From Alphaproteobacteria bacterium WMHbin7 (GTDB lineage: Bacteria > Pseudomonadota > Alphaproteobacteria > Rhodospirillales > WMHbin7): a DNA stretch of 64,000 nucleotides. A program made the translations under genes and the position numbers. Shown here piece by piece: positions 37,380-46,230 of the stretch. Every line of letters begins with the position of its first letter. Position 1 is the first letter of the stretch. Under the pieces are notes generated by a model, which made no database searches, had not been told where the DNA came from, and worked only from the letters and a program-made list of their open reading frames with translations. The stretch covers positions 83,058 to 147,057 of the forward strand of contig PDZW01000001.1 in NCBI GenBank assembly GCA_002753155.1, in the 5' to 3' direction.

Positions 37380-39530
37380 ATGTCCGACTTCGAGAAAAAG
37401 TCTTATCAGGACTGGCGCCAGTTGGCGGCCAAGGACTTGAAGGGTGAATCCCCCGACGGCCTGGTCCGCGAGACGGCCGAGGGAATCGCCATAAAGCCCC
37501 TTTACACTGCCGAGGACCTGGAGGGGTTGACGCATCTGGACACTATGCCCGGATTCCCGCCCTATCTGCGCGGCCCCAGGGCCACCATGTATGCCAACCG
37601 TCCCTGGACGATCCGCCAATATGCGGGTTTCTCGACGCCAGAAGAATCAAACGCCTTCTACCGGGCCAATCTGGCCGCCGGACAGATGGGGCTTTCGGTG
37701 GCTTTCGATCTGGCCACGCATCGGGGCTATGATTCCGATCATCCGCGCGTGATCGGCGATGTCGGCAAGGCGGGTGTCGCCATCGATTCCGTCGAGGACA
37801 TGAAAATTCTGTTCGACGGTATCCCGCTCGACAAAATGAGCGTCTCGATGACCATGAACGGCGCCGTGCTGCCGGTGCTGGCGGGCTATATCGTGGCCGC
37901 CGAGGAGCAGGGCGTTTCCCAGGACAAGCTGTCGGGCACCATTCAGAACGACATCCTGAAAGAGTTCATGGTGCGCAACACCTATATCTATCCGCCGGGA
38001 CCCAGCATGCGCATCGTGGCCGACATCATCGGCTATACCGCCAAGAACATGCCCAAGTTCAATTCGATTTCGATCTCGGGCTATCACATGCAGGAGGCGG
38101 GTGCCACAGCGGTGCAGGAACTGGCCTATACGCTGGCCGACGGGTTGGACTATGTGCAGGCCGCCATCGACAAGGGCCTTGCCATCGACGAATTCGCCAC
38201 GCGTCTGTCCTTCTTCTTTTCCATCGGCATGAATTTCTTCATGGAAATCGCCAAGCTGAGGGCGGCGCGCGTTTTGTGGGCCAAGCTGATCAAGCCCTTC
38301 AATCCGAAGAATCCGATGAGTCTGGCCTTGCGCACGCATTGCCAGACCTCGGGCTGGTCGCTGGCCGAGCAGGATCCCTACAACAACGTGATCCGCACCA
38401 CCATCGAGGCCATGGCCGCCGTGCTGGGGGGAACGCAAAGCCTGCACACCAACGCACTCGACGAGGCGATAGCGCTGCCTACGGTTTTTTCGGCCCGGAT
38501 CGCCCGCAACACCCAGCTTGTCATCGCCGAGGAAACGGGCATTCCCGCCGTGATCGATCCCCTGGGCGGCAGTTATTACATCGAAAGCCTGACCGCCTCG
38601 CTGGTGGCCGAGGCGGAAAAATTGATCGAGGAAGTGAAGGCCCTGGGCGGCATGACCAAGGCGGTCGAGCAGGGTTTGCCCAAGAAGCGCATCGAGGAAG
38701 CCGCAGCCAGGCGCCAGGCCCGCATCGACCGTGGGCTTGAGACCATCGTCGGCGTCAACAAATACAAGCCTGCCACTTCGGAACCTCTTGACGTGCTTGA
38801 GGTTGATAACAGCAAGGTGCTGGCGTCGCAAAAGGCTCGTTTGGCTCAGGTGAAATCTTCGCGCGACGATGGCCGGGTGAAGGCGGCGCTGGCGGCCTTG
38901 ACGGCATCGGCGGCCTCGGGCGAGGGGAATCTGCTGGCCCTTGCCATCGAGGCCTGCCGCGCCAGGGCCACGGTGGGCGAGATTTCGGATGCGCTGGAAA
39001 GCGTGTTCACGCGCTACACGGCCCGCTATCTGGCTGTTTCCGGCGTTTATGGCGCTGCCTATGAAGGAGACGCGATGTTTGCCAAAATCCGTTCCGAGGT
39101 CGAATCCTTCGCCAAGGCCGAAGGCAGGAGGCCGCGCCTCCTGGTGGTGAAATTGGGCCAGGATGGCCATGATCGCGGCGCCAAGGTGATCGCCACCGCT
39201 TTTGCCGACATGGGATTCGATGTCGATGTCGGGCCCTTGTTCCAAACGCCCGAGGAGGCGGCGCGCATGGCTATCGAGAACGACGTGCATGTCGTCGGCG
39301 TCTCCACGCTTGCGGCGGGCCACAAGACCCTGGTGCCGCTCTTGCTTCAGGAACTGAAGAAGGCGGGGGCTTCGGATATTCTGGTCGTAGTGGGGGGCGT
39401 CGTTCCGACACAGGATTACGATGCGCTGAAGGCCGCCGGTGCGGCGGCCATCTTCGGCCCCGGCACCAATATTCCAGAAGCGGCATCGAACATCATCACC
39501 CTGCTTGAGCAGCAAAGGAAAAGCGCCTGA
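37380..39530 (+). CDS. scpA: Methylmalonyl-CoA mutase, single-subunit type
   Basis: Adenosylcobalamin-dependent interconversion of methylmalonyl-CoA and succinyl-CoA, linking propionyl-CoA to the TCA cycle. 716 residues, the length of the homodimeric Sbm/BhbA type; no small mutA subunit is encoded alongside. The TIM-barrel part contains [36 protein letters not shown] and [14 protein letters not shown]. The C-terminal B12 domain (about 580-716) has the base-off motif [10 protein letters not shown] (DxHxxG). AAGGA precedes the ATG. No cobalamin riboswitch was seen in the 92-base leader. Confidence 0.95.
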   Translation: MSDFEKKSYQDWRQLAAKDLKGESPDGLVRETAEGIAIKPLYTAEDLEGLTHLDTMPGFPPYLRGPRATMYANRPWTIRQYAGFSTPEESNAFYRANLAAGQMGLSVAFDLATHRGYDSDHPRVIGDVGKAGVAIDSVEDMKILFDGIPLDKMSVSMTMNGAVLPVLAGYIVAAEEQGVSQDKLSGTIQNDILKEFMVRNTYIYPPGPSMRIVADIIGYTAKNMPKFNSISISGYHMQEAGATAVQELAYTLADGLDYVQAAIDKGLAIDEFATRLSFFFSIGMNFFMEIAKLRAARVLWAKLIKPFNPKNPMSLALRTHCQTSGWSLAEQDPYNNVIRTTIEAMAAVLGGTQSLHTNALDEAIALPTVFSARIARNTQLVIAEETGIPAVIDPLGGSYYIESLTASLVAEAEKLIEEVKALGGMTKAVEQGLPKKRIEEAAARRQARIDRGLETIVGVNKYKPATSEPLDVLEVDNSKVLASQKARLAQVKSSRDDGRVKAALAALTASAASGEGNLLALAIEACRARATVGEISDALESVFTRYTARYLAVSGVYGAAYEGDAMFAKIRSEVESFAKAEGRRPRLLVVKLGQDGHDRGAKVIATAFADMGFDVDVGPLFQTPEEAARMAIENDVHVVGVSTLAAGHKTLVPLLLQELKKAGASDILVVVGGVVPTQDYDALKAAGAAAIFGPGTNIPEAASNIITLLEQQRKSA

Positions 39531-39553
39531 GCAGCGATTCTTCCGATCCCAGG

Positions 39554-41398
39554 GTGCGGCTGCAGGAGGCTTGGTTCTTTTATGCCGCCAGCCATATTCA
39601 AGCGGGCCAGCAGGCGCTGGTCTTGGGAAATCTTGATAGCGCGCTGACCTCGTTTCGCGAGGCGGCAAGAATCGATCCTTTCAATCTGGCCGCCTGGGGC
39701 GGCATCGGCGAGGCGCTGTCCCGCCAAGGCAATGCCGAGGCTGCTGCTGCCTTTGCCCATCTGATCGGGCTTGTGGGTTCCAAGGCGGGCGATCTGGGCA
39801 GCCTGGCCGGGCAACTCTTCGCGCATGGCTGGAACCATGCGGCACTGGCTCTTTGGCAGGCCGCCGAGGCGGGCGATCCCACCTTCGTCGCCTGGCAGCT
39901 CAATCAGGCAGCCGCCCTGAAATTGCTGGGCCGCACCGATGAAGCGCGCCAAAGTGCTTGGGCAGCTTTGAAGACGGACCCCACGCTTGACGCCGCCCAT
40001 CGTCTACTGGGCGAAATATCATCGGATGCGGGCGATCTGTCGGCGGCCATTCGGCATTTCTCGGCAGTGCTGGCGCCGGACGCCCAGATCATGGCGCATC
40101 TGGCCCAGACCTATCTGCTGATGGGCGACGGCAACGCAGCCGCCGAAGCATTCCAAAAGGCGGCGGAACAAGACGGGATTTACGCCTCGCAGGCCCTGAT
40201 GGCGCTGCATTACCGCACCGACATCTCGGTGCAAGACATCATTGCCCGCCATCGGAGCTGGGGGGCTCGCTTTCCTGCGCCCAAAGCGCCTGCCTGGAAA
40301 CATGCCCAGGGTCTGCCTCTGCGCCTGGGTTTCGTCTCGTCCGATTTTCGCCATCACGCTACCGGCATCTTTCTGCCGCCTCTGTTGGGGCAGCGTCAGC
40401 GCTGCGGCTGGCAGGCTGTGCTTTATTCGAATACGAAAATCGAGGATGGATTCACCGACAAGTTCAAAAGCCTGTGCGAGGATTGGCGCGATATCCGTTC
40501 CCTTAGCGACGAGGCGGCGGCTGACATGGTGCGGGCCGACGGCATCGACATTCTGATCGACCTCAACGGCCATACGGCGGGCAATCGGCTGGGCCTCTTC
40601 GCCCTCAGACCGGCCCCCGTGCAGATGGCCTATCTCGATTACGTTTCGACCACCGGGCTGGCCCAGATCGATTACCGGATTCATGACAGAATTCATCTGA
40701 CCGAGGCGGAAGCGGCCCTCTATTCCGAAAAGCCGCTCTGGATGGAGGGCGACATCTTCGTCTATGAGCCACCCGCCTATGCGCCCGATGTCGCACCACC
40801 GCCTTGCTTGACAAATGGCTATGTCACCTTCGGCAGTTTCAATGCCGCCTTCAAGATCGGCGAGCCCAGCATCGCCCTTTGGTGCGCTGTTCTAAATGAA
40901 ATCAGGGATGCGCGTTTCGTCATGGCCTCGCCCAATCTGAAATATGCGGCAACGCAGGAACGCATGCAGGGGCTTTTCAGAAAACATGGAATCGAAACAC
41001 ATCGCCTGACCTTGCTGGGCGAAGCCGATCATGCCCAGCAATTGGCGCGCTATGCCCTGGTCGATCTGGTGCTCGATTCATTGCCCTATTCCGGCGGCCT
41101 TACCACCTGCGAAGCCTTGTGGATGGGCGTTCCTGTTCTCACACTCTCGGGCGACCGCGTTGCCGGGCGCCATTCCACCAGTCATCTAAGCGCCATCGGC
41201 CATCCGGAATTGATCGCCGCATCGCCCGATGATTTTGTCGAGCGGGCTTGTCGCTTGGGACGCGATGTAAAAAACATATCTGCCTTGCGAAACTCTCTGC
41301 GCGATGAGATGCGCCGCTCGATTTTGTGTGACGTCGGGGGATATGCCGACCGTTTCACGGCTGCTTTACGTGAAATTAATTTCTCAAGTGAAAAATAA
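39554..41398 (+). CDS. TPR protein with O-GlcNAc-transferase-like (GT41) domain
   Basis: About 614 residues. The N-terminal 210 residues are tetratricopeptide repeats (ALTSFREAARIDPFNLAAW; AIRHFSAVLAPDAQIMAHLA). The C-terminal part is a SPINDLY/OGT-type GT-B domain: LRLGFVSSDFRHHATGIFL, IDILIDLNGHTAGNRLG, FALRPAPVQMAYLDYVSTTG and LVLDSLPYSGGLTTCEALWM. It probably transfers a sugar from a UDP-sugar to a protein. GTG 39554 lacks a good ribosome site; initiation slightly upstream, near the mutase stop, is possible. It may be coupled to the mutase gene by proximity but has no obvious functional link. Confidence 0.88.
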   Translation: MRLQEAWFFYAASHIQAGQQALVLGNLDSALTSFREAARIDPFNLAAWGGIGEALSRQGNAEAAAAFAHLIGLVGSKAGDLGSLAGQLFAHGWNHAALALWQAAEAGDPTFVAWQLNQAAALKLLGRTDEARQSAWAALKTDPTLDAAHRLLGEISSDAGDLSAAIRHFSAVLAPDAQIMAHLAQTYLLMGDGNAAAEAFQKAAEQDGIYASQALMALHYRTDISVQDIIARHRSWGARFPAPKAPAWKHAQGLPLRLGFVSSDFRHHATGIFLPPLLGQRQRCGWQAVLYSNTKIEDGFTDKFKSLCEDWRDIRSLSDEAAADMVRADGIDILIDLNGHTAGNRLGLFALRPAPVQMAYLDYVSTTGLAQIDYRIHDRIHLTEAEAALYSEKPLWMEGDIFVYEPPAYAPDVAPPPCLTNGYVTFGSFNAAFKIGEPSIALWCAVLNEIRDARFVMASPNLKYAATQERMQGLFRKHGIETHRLTLLGEADHAQQLARYALVDLVLDSLPYSGGLTTCEALWMGVPVLTLSGDRVAGRHSTSHLSAIGHPELIAASPDDFVERACRLGRDVKNISALRNSLRDEMRRSILCDVGGYADRFTAALREINFSSEK

Positions 41399-41493
41399 CG
41401 AAGCGGGCACAAGTTACGACGATGCTTGCATAATTTAAAAACTATAGTCATAGTGTGAATATAAGCGACTCGAATCGTTAACTCGGGGATAGT

Positions 41494-41784
41494 ATGATTC
41501 TCTTCAGGCTCTTGGGGTGGGTGCTCGTCGGCATATCGGTTCTTATGGCTTCCACAGAGGCGATTGCCGCTCTGGGAACCGGAACCCATGATTTTATCGC
41601 CGCTGCCGATCTGTGGGCGCTGTTCCTGGGAACCGTCCCCGAATTCGATGCCAGCGGCGCCGCCCTGTGGCAAGATGTGCTGGCCTGGCCCGCCTGGACG
41701 GTGATTCTGCCCGTCGGCGCCCTGTTCGTGCTGGCCTTCCGTACGCGCAAGAAGCGCCCCTTCGGCAAACGCCGCTTCGCCTGA
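41494..41784 (+). CDS. Small two-helix membrane protein, 96 aa
   Basis: Unknown function. A first hydrophobic segment (residues about 4-26, FRLLGWVLVGISVLMASTEA) could be a signal anchor, a second lies at about 67-84 (WTVILPVGALFVLAFR), followed by a basic tail RTRKKRPFGKRR. The middle part is polar and acidic. An AT-rich 95-base leader precedes it and a strong terminator follows, so it is a single-gene unit, which argues that it is real. Confidence 0.7.
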   Translation: MILFRLLGWVLVGISVLMASTEAIAALGTGTHDFIAAADLWALFLGTVPEFDASGAALWQDVLAWPAWTVILPVGALFVLAFRTRKKRPFGKRRFA

Positions 41785-41802
41785 TTGATTGAGTGTTTGA
41801 GG

Positions 41803-41833
41803 TAAAAAAGGGGGGCTTTCGCCCCCCTTTTTC
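41803..41833 (+). terminator. Strong rho-independent terminator
   Basis: Stem GGGGGGC/GCCCCCC with loop TTTC, preceded by AAAAAA and followed by TTTTT. It closes the 96-residue membrane protein gene and works in both directions by symmetry. Confidence 0.9.
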
Positions 41834-41879
41834 GTTTCAGCCGCCCGGCGAGGGCAAACGTCATTAGCTGCGGGAAATT

Positions 41880-41891
41880 GGGGTCAGAGTC
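41880..41891 (+). repeat. GGGGTCAGAGTC motif, left copy
   Basis: GGGGTCAGAGTC followed by GATTTATTCG. This phrase often occurs ahead of REP-associated Y1 (RAYT) transposase genes; that association is from memory. No transposase gene follows here. The interval 41834-42101 holds nothing else I can support. Confidence 0.5.
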
Positions 41892-42101
41892 GATTTATTC
41901 GCTTTCGCCTCACGAGCCACGGCGCATGCAATGGTATGTAAATCTGCCATGCTCCACCAAAAACATATCTGACAATAAGACGGATTATTAGCGGTATTTG
42001 TTTGGCATTGACTCACCCTTATGGGCTGCTAGAGTCCTCTCAAATAACAAGCCTGCTGCCGGATCAAAATGCGCTGAGGGGGACTCTTCAGGGGGATCGG
42101 C

Positions 42102-43100
42102 ATGTCCGGCAAGACGCGTCCAAGGGCAAATCCGCAAAACCAATCAAACCCGCAACAGCCGGGGCTTGTCCGGCGCAGTCTGCCGTTGTCAATTTCTCTG
42201 GTCGTTCCCGTGTACAATCCTGGTCCGTCACTTCCTGCACTTTTGCAGACACTTACTTCTCAAAGACAAGTTGATGAAATCATCCTAGTTGATGACGCTT
42301 CAACGGTTGATGTTAGGGAGATGATTCAGACCTGCCCGGATACCCGATTTCGCTTCTTTCGTTTTGAAGTAAACAGCGGACCTTCCGTTGCCAGGAACTA
42401 TGGGATTGATGCAGCGAACGGCGAATTCATAGCCTTGCTTGATGCTGATGATTTCTATCTGATGCTGAACCTTCTTGAACGACAGAGAGCCTTCCTGCTT
42501 GAACACCCCGACCATATTTACGTTGGAAGTTCGTTTGTTAAGGTGAAAGCAGACGGAGATTTCGAGCAGACCTTCACCCTTGCCGAAACAGACACTGAAA
42601 TACGTTGGGAAGCATTATTTAGCGCTCCATGGTTACCATCAGGGTGCTTAATGCGGCGCAACTCCGCGCGATTTGACCCAAAGCAAAGGGGATGTGAGGA
42701 TAATGATTTTTTCTCAAAGCTGTTGGGCCTTGGTAAGGGTCACAATCTAGGGGAAATCGGTTTTGGCTATTTTATGCAGGGAGGGTTAAGTTCCATCCAC
42801 CAGAGCTCAAATTTCATAAATTTGTTGCGCACAAATCAGCAAAATCTACATGCAATTGGAATTGAGGCGAGTTTTGAGGATATCCTCACCCTCAGGGGGT
42901 ATATGTCTGGAGCCATGTGTTCCGAAGCGGCATTTAATGTAACGAAGATAGTCTTTGATCGCTTTAAAGCCATGTCTTTTTGTGACCAGTTGTCAATTGC
43001 AAAAATACAGCATTCAATTGAGAGCAGAAGACATCTCTTCAATGCCAGCAATAAATCTGGATGCCCTTACCGTTCTGAAATCAATGCCCAAATGGCTTGA
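42102..43100 (+). CDS. Family 2 glycosyltransferase
   Basis: 332 residues. The GT-A domain starts SISLVVPVYNPGPSLPALLQ, followed by VDEIILVDDASTVDV and EFIALLDADDFYL, where DDAS and DADD bind the nucleotide sugar and metal. A second acidic pair is in RGCEDNDFFSKLL. An AGGGGGA ribosome site precedes the ATG. The last 100 residues are more AT-rich and have no clear domain. It probably builds a surface polysaccharide or glycosylates a surface structure; the acceptor is unknown. It lies inside the lexA-end-flanked island and has lower GC than the neighbours. Confidence 0.85.
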   Translation: MSGKTRPRANPQNQSNPQQPGLVRRSLPLSISLVVPVYNPGPSLPALLQTLTSQRQVDEIILVDDASTVDVREMIQTCPDTRFRFFRFEVNSGPSVARNYGIDAANGEFIALLDADDFYLMLNLLERQRAFLLEHPDHIYVGSSFVKVKADGDFEQTFTLAETDTEIRWEALFSAPWLPSGCLMRRNSARFDPKQRGCEDNDFFSKLLGLGKGHNLGEIGFGYFMQGGLSSIHQSSNFINLLRTNQQNLHAIGIEASFEDILTLRGYMSGAMCSEAAFNVTKIVFDRFKAMSFCDQLSIAKIQHSIESRRHLFNASNKSGCPYRSEINAQMA

Positions 43101-43184
43101 ACATTGCAGCGAGATTCACCCGCACAAAGTGCTCGCCTATCGTTCAACACAAGTGACCCGGAGAGAAGGTTGAGATTGGCCCCA

Positions 43185-44006
43185 ATGACGTTAATAGAAA
43201 AATTCCAAGCCTTTGGACTTAGTTACCATTACGACCACCTGACAACAGCGATTTCTCATTGCGGACCGCTGACAGGAAAGCGTGTGTTTGAAATTGGCGG
43301 TTGCCTGCCCCGTGAAATCGTCTGCGACGAACTTGGCGCGTCCATGTGGTTGGGAATCGATCATTCCGACTACTGGGAAATTTCTGGCGACGACAATCCA
43401 TCCAATCGGATTGGAGTGCCGCGAGCGCCGCTTGACGGCTTTTATTTTGGCGACGCGGAACATATCTGCTTGGATGGCGATATTCTCAATCTTCCCGCCA
43501 GCTTCATGCAGGCCTTCGATTTCGTCTTCTCGACAAGTGCTCTTGAGCATGTTGCCGATCTAAAAGGAACACTTCAAATCGCTGCCAATCTGCTGAAACG
43601 TGGTGGCAGCTTTTTTGCTGTAGCAATGCCGATATGGCCTTCCAGCCGAGGGCATCATTTGCCGCCAATCACATGTGACAATGAAAGCTTCAGCTTTCTG
43701 AACCCGCCCTTTCCAGATTGGGCACATCTGACGATGGATGCCGAGGAAATGATCGAGGAGTTATCGCGTTGGCTGCCCCACGAAACAGCCCGGCAAATTG
43801 CCTACATGTGCTACGAATCTCCCCATATCAATCGCGCATTCGTCGAGGATTACGAGGAGGCCTTTTTGTTGGCCCCGTTTTCTGAACGGAATCTGATCAG
43901 GGTTCCAGACCGACCAATAGCCGGTGACATTCGAGAAAAGATAATATCACGGCATGGCGAGCATCGGCTGGATCAATACGGCATCTGCCTGAGCGCAGTG
44001 CGCTAA
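43185..44006 (+). CDS. Class I SAM-dependent methyltransferase
   Basis: About 274 residues from ATG 43185; TTG 43176, closer to an AGAAGG site, is also possible. SAM-binding motif I is KRVFEIGGCLPRE, and the post-motif region FDFVFSTSALEHVADLKGTL with LLKRGGSFFAVAMP is typical of methyltransferase type 11/25 folds. Found directly after a glycosyltransferase, it may modify a sugar or nascent glycan. The C-terminal 90 residues (WAHLTMDAEEMIEELSRWL) are unassigned. Confidence 0.82.
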   Translation: MTLIEKFQAFGLSYHYDHLTTAISHCGPLTGKRVFEIGGCLPREIVCDELGASMWLGIDHSDYWEISGDDNPSNRIGVPRAPLDGFYFGDAEHICLDGDILNLPASFMQAFDFVFSTSALEHVADLKGTLQIAANLLKRGGSFFAVAMPIWPSSRGHHLPPITCDNESFSFLNPPFPDWAHLTMDAEEMIEELSRWLPHETARQIAYMCYESPHINRAFVEDYEEAFLLAPFSERNLIRVPDRPIAGDIREKIISRHGEHRLDQYGICLSAVR

Positions 44007-44076
44007 AGCGGCTGCAACCAGGCAAAGACGGTAAGCCACTCGCGGGCGAAGTGAAGGTGAAGGAAAAGGCGGCGTG

Positions 44077-45309
44077 ATGAGTGATCCGACGCAAGGTCAG
44101 GGTGAAGTGGAAAAGACGACAGTCGAATCCGGCGGCAAGGAAAGCCTTTTGGTGCGCCTGAGGCGGTGGGTTCGCCTGCATCCAAGATTGTCCCTGCTGG
44201 CACTGGCATCACTGGGTATCTGGTGGTGGATGCAGCCCGCAAGCTTTCCGGTGCGCATCACGGTGGAACTGGAATATCAGGGCAAGCCGGTCACCATCAG
44301 CCGCGTCAACCGCTGCGTGGCTTGGTCTCAGGGCCACGGCATCGGCGGCGGCAGCTATCGGTTCTGGAGCTGGAAATACTGGGGCATGGGCGAAGTGCTG
44401 CCCGACGGCAGCGCTGTGTTCATGACCGTGCCCAACGCCTGCCCCTATATCACGATGGACGAAGACAAAACAGGGCGCGCCAAATACGGCGCAGAAACCG
44501 TTCAGCCGGTTTCAACTTTCGTGCCGGAGATTAATTGGACGCCGGATGCCAAGAACATCGAGACCTTCGAGCAATATTACTTGAAGGAAGCGGTTACCGA
44601 GCCCGGTTCGCGTATCATCTACAAAGGAACCAAGGCCGAGCGCCTGCGCTTCTATCCTCTTCCCGTCCTTGACGACGGGTTCTCCTGGTACACCGGCCCA
44701 GATGAACTAACGGCGTATGGCGAGACATCGGATTTCCTGACCTTCTTCCTGGTGCCGATCCCCGAGGAGGAGTGGAGGAAGTATCCGGAGGTGGTGGAGT
44801 ACCTGAAAAAACAAAACTCGGAGAGGAGCGTGTCCTCACTGCCTTTTGATGTGTATGTTAAAATGAAAGACACATTTCTATCCTTACATAATCATACATT
44901 ATACATGTCATTTGCAGACCTTAAGCGCATCGCCGAAGATGAATTCCTTCTCTACGGAGGAGGGGTGCCCTCACCCGCGCCAGGTATGTGGAAGTACGGG
45001 GATTACGGCGGCACGTTAATACGAGACAAACAACGCCTAATGGGCATCGACAGCTTACTTCCGCTAAAGATTGAAGGCAAGAGTCTGAAATTCAATAATG
45101 AAAGAGGTGTGTTTTACAGGAAAAGATACGATCAGGGCTTATCACAGCAAAAAACAACAAACAAGTGGTCAATTACATATTTGTCTGGCGTAGGTGAAAT
45201 CAAATTTTACGCTGGCGCTATTTATATTCCTTCAGACAGCAAGATGTTCATATTTATGACACATGCGCTTGGGATTTGCTCCCCTCACACCACTTGCAAG
45301 ACGAGGTAA
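44077..45309 (+). CDS. Hypothetical single-pass membrane protein, 410 aa
   Basis: Not recognised. A short basic N-terminus (LLVRLRRWVRLHPR) precedes one membrane helix (LSLLALASLGIWWWMQ), leaving a large domain outside. The domain begins VRITVELEYQGKPVTISRVN and is rich in aromatic residues (YRFWSWKYWGMGEV). From about 44830 onward the DNA becomes markedly AT-rich, with lysine- and isoleucine-rich protein, so the 3' third may have a different origin. The start is ATG 44077, three bases after a GTG. No catalytic motif seen. Confidence 0.65.
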   Translation: MSDPTQGQGEVEKTTVESGGKESLLVRLRRWVRLHPRLSLLALASLGIWWWMQPASFPVRITVELEYQGKPVTISRVNRCVAWSQGHGIGGGSYRFWSWKYWGMGEVLPDGSAVFMTVPNACPYITMDEDKTGRAKYGAETVQPVSTFVPEINWTPDAKNIETFEQYYLKEAVTEPGSRIIYKGTKAERLRFYPLPVLDDGFSWYTGPDELTAYGETSDFLTFFLVPIPEEEWRKYPEVVEYLKKQNSERSVSSLPFDVYVKMKDTFLSLHNHTLYMSFADLKRIAEDEFLLYGGGVPSPAPGMWKYGDYGGTLIRDKQRLMGIDSLLPLKIEGKSLKFNNERGVFYRKRYDQGLSQQKTTNKWSITYLSGVGEIKFYAGAIYIPSDSKMFIFMTHALGICSPHTTCKTR

Positions 45310-45381
45310 GGCCATGTTGACGGATGCCAACTACGCCATTTTCAGCAGCGATGCTCACTAGCAGGGATGCTCATAGAAAAC

Positions 45382-45393
45382 GGGGTCAGAGTC
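45382..45393 (+). repeat. GGGGTCAGAGTC motif, right copy
   Basis: The same 12-mer as at 41880-41891, in the same orientation, 14 bases before the lexA-end repeat. Confidence 0.5.
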
Positions 45394-45409
45394 CATTTCC
45401 CCCCTGACG

Positions 45410-46135
45410 TCAATAGCTGCGGATCAGCCCGATCAGACGGCCCTGAACCTTGACGCGGTCGGGGCCGAAAATGCGGGTTTCGTACTTGGTGTTGGCGGGT
45501 TCCAGGGCAATCGAGGCCCCCTTGCGGCGCAGGCGCTTTAAGGTGACTTCGTTCTCATCGACCAGGGCGACCACGATGGTGCCGTTTTCGGCGGTGTCGC
45601 AGCTTCTGACAAGCACCGTGTCGCCATCCATGATTCCGGCATCGATCATCGAATCGCCATCGATGGTAAGGGCGTAATGCTCGCCCGAGCCCAAAAGGCT
45701 CATCGGCACATCGACGGTGGTGGAATGGTCGCGCATGGCCTCGATCGGCGTTCCGGCGGCAATACGGCCCCACAGGGGAATCTGGGCCGAGGGGCTTTCG
45801 ATGGTCACCACGCGCCCGGGCAGGGGGGCACGGTTGGGCTGGGGCATGGCATTGCGCACCAGTTGCGGCTTGAAATGTCGGGAAGGGACGGGGCGGGGAT
45901 CGGCCCGGTCGTCCTTGATATTGTCGGGTAGCCTTGTCACCTCAAGCGCACGGGCGCGGTGGGGCAGGCGGTTCAGAAAGCCGCGTTCCTCAAGCCCGGT
46001 GATCAGGCGATGAATGCCCGACTTGGATTTCAGCCCCAAAGCCTCCTTCATTTCGTCGAAGGAAGGCGAAACGCCGCTTTCCTTCAGGCGCTTCTCGATG
46101 AACATGAGGAGTTCATATTGCTTCTTGGTCAGCAT
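45410..46135 (-). CDS. lexA: SOS repressor LexA
   Basis: 241 residues. The N-terminal winged helix contains [17 protein letters not shown] and [20 protein letters not shown]. The self-cleavage site A127-G128 lies in [12 protein letters not shown], with S162 in [10 protein letters not shown] and K200 in [10 protein letters not shown] as the Ser-Lys dyad. The alphaproteobacterial LexA linker is long, as here. Its own promoter carries an SOS box, so it is autoregulated. GGAGG precedes the ATG. Its 3' end is repeated at 41858-41873 on the far side of the island. Confidence 0.96.
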   Translation of the reverse strand: MLTKKQYELLMFIEKRLKESGVSPSFDEMKEALGLKSKSGIHRLITGLEERGFLNRLPHRARALEVTRLPDNIKDDRADPRPVPSRHFKPQLVRNAMPQPNRAPLPGRVVTIESPSAQIPLWGRIAAGTPIEAMRDHSTTVDVPMSLLGSGEHYALTIDGDSMIDAGIMDGDTVLVRSCDTAENGTIVVALVDENEVTLKRLRRKGASIALEPANTKYETRIFGPDRVKVQGRLIGLIRSY

Positions 46136-46162
46136 GGGGCCTCCGGCTCAGATATCCGTTAC

Positions 46163-46191
46163 GTTCTAATTTAGTTCGCTCTTATGGTCAA
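46163..46191 (-). promoter_or_regulatory. lexA promoter with overlapping SOS box
   Basis: GTTCTAATTTAGTTC (46163-46177) is an exact GTTC-N7-GTTC box, the LexA site of alphaproteobacteria. On the minus strand TTGACC (46191-46186) and TAGAAC (46168-46163) are 17 bases apart, so the box covers the -10 element and spacer. Confidence 0.85.
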
Positions 46192-46230
46192 GGAAAATTT
46201 ACAGAACGGGAAGGGATCAGGAGGGCGTCA

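Larger units (their letters stand above)
41858..45422. mobile_element. Genomic island flanked by 16-bp direct repeats of the lexA 3' end
   Basis: ACGTCATTAGCTGCGG (41858-41873) and ACGTCAATAGCTGCGG (45407-45422) differ at one base; the right copy is the end of lexA, containing its stop codon. Just inside each copy is the same 12-mer GGGGTCAGAGTC. The 3.5 kb between them carries a glycosyltransferase, a methyltransferase and an unknown protein with lower GC content than the surrounding genes. No integrase or transposase is present. The limits are inferred from the repeats alone. Confidence 0.6.

Noticed and set aside
37647..39668. 673-codon antisense frame over the mutase gene
   Set aside because: Shadow of methylmalonyl-CoA mutase; the protein is low-complexity, rich in H, G, R and D, as expected from antisense codon bias.
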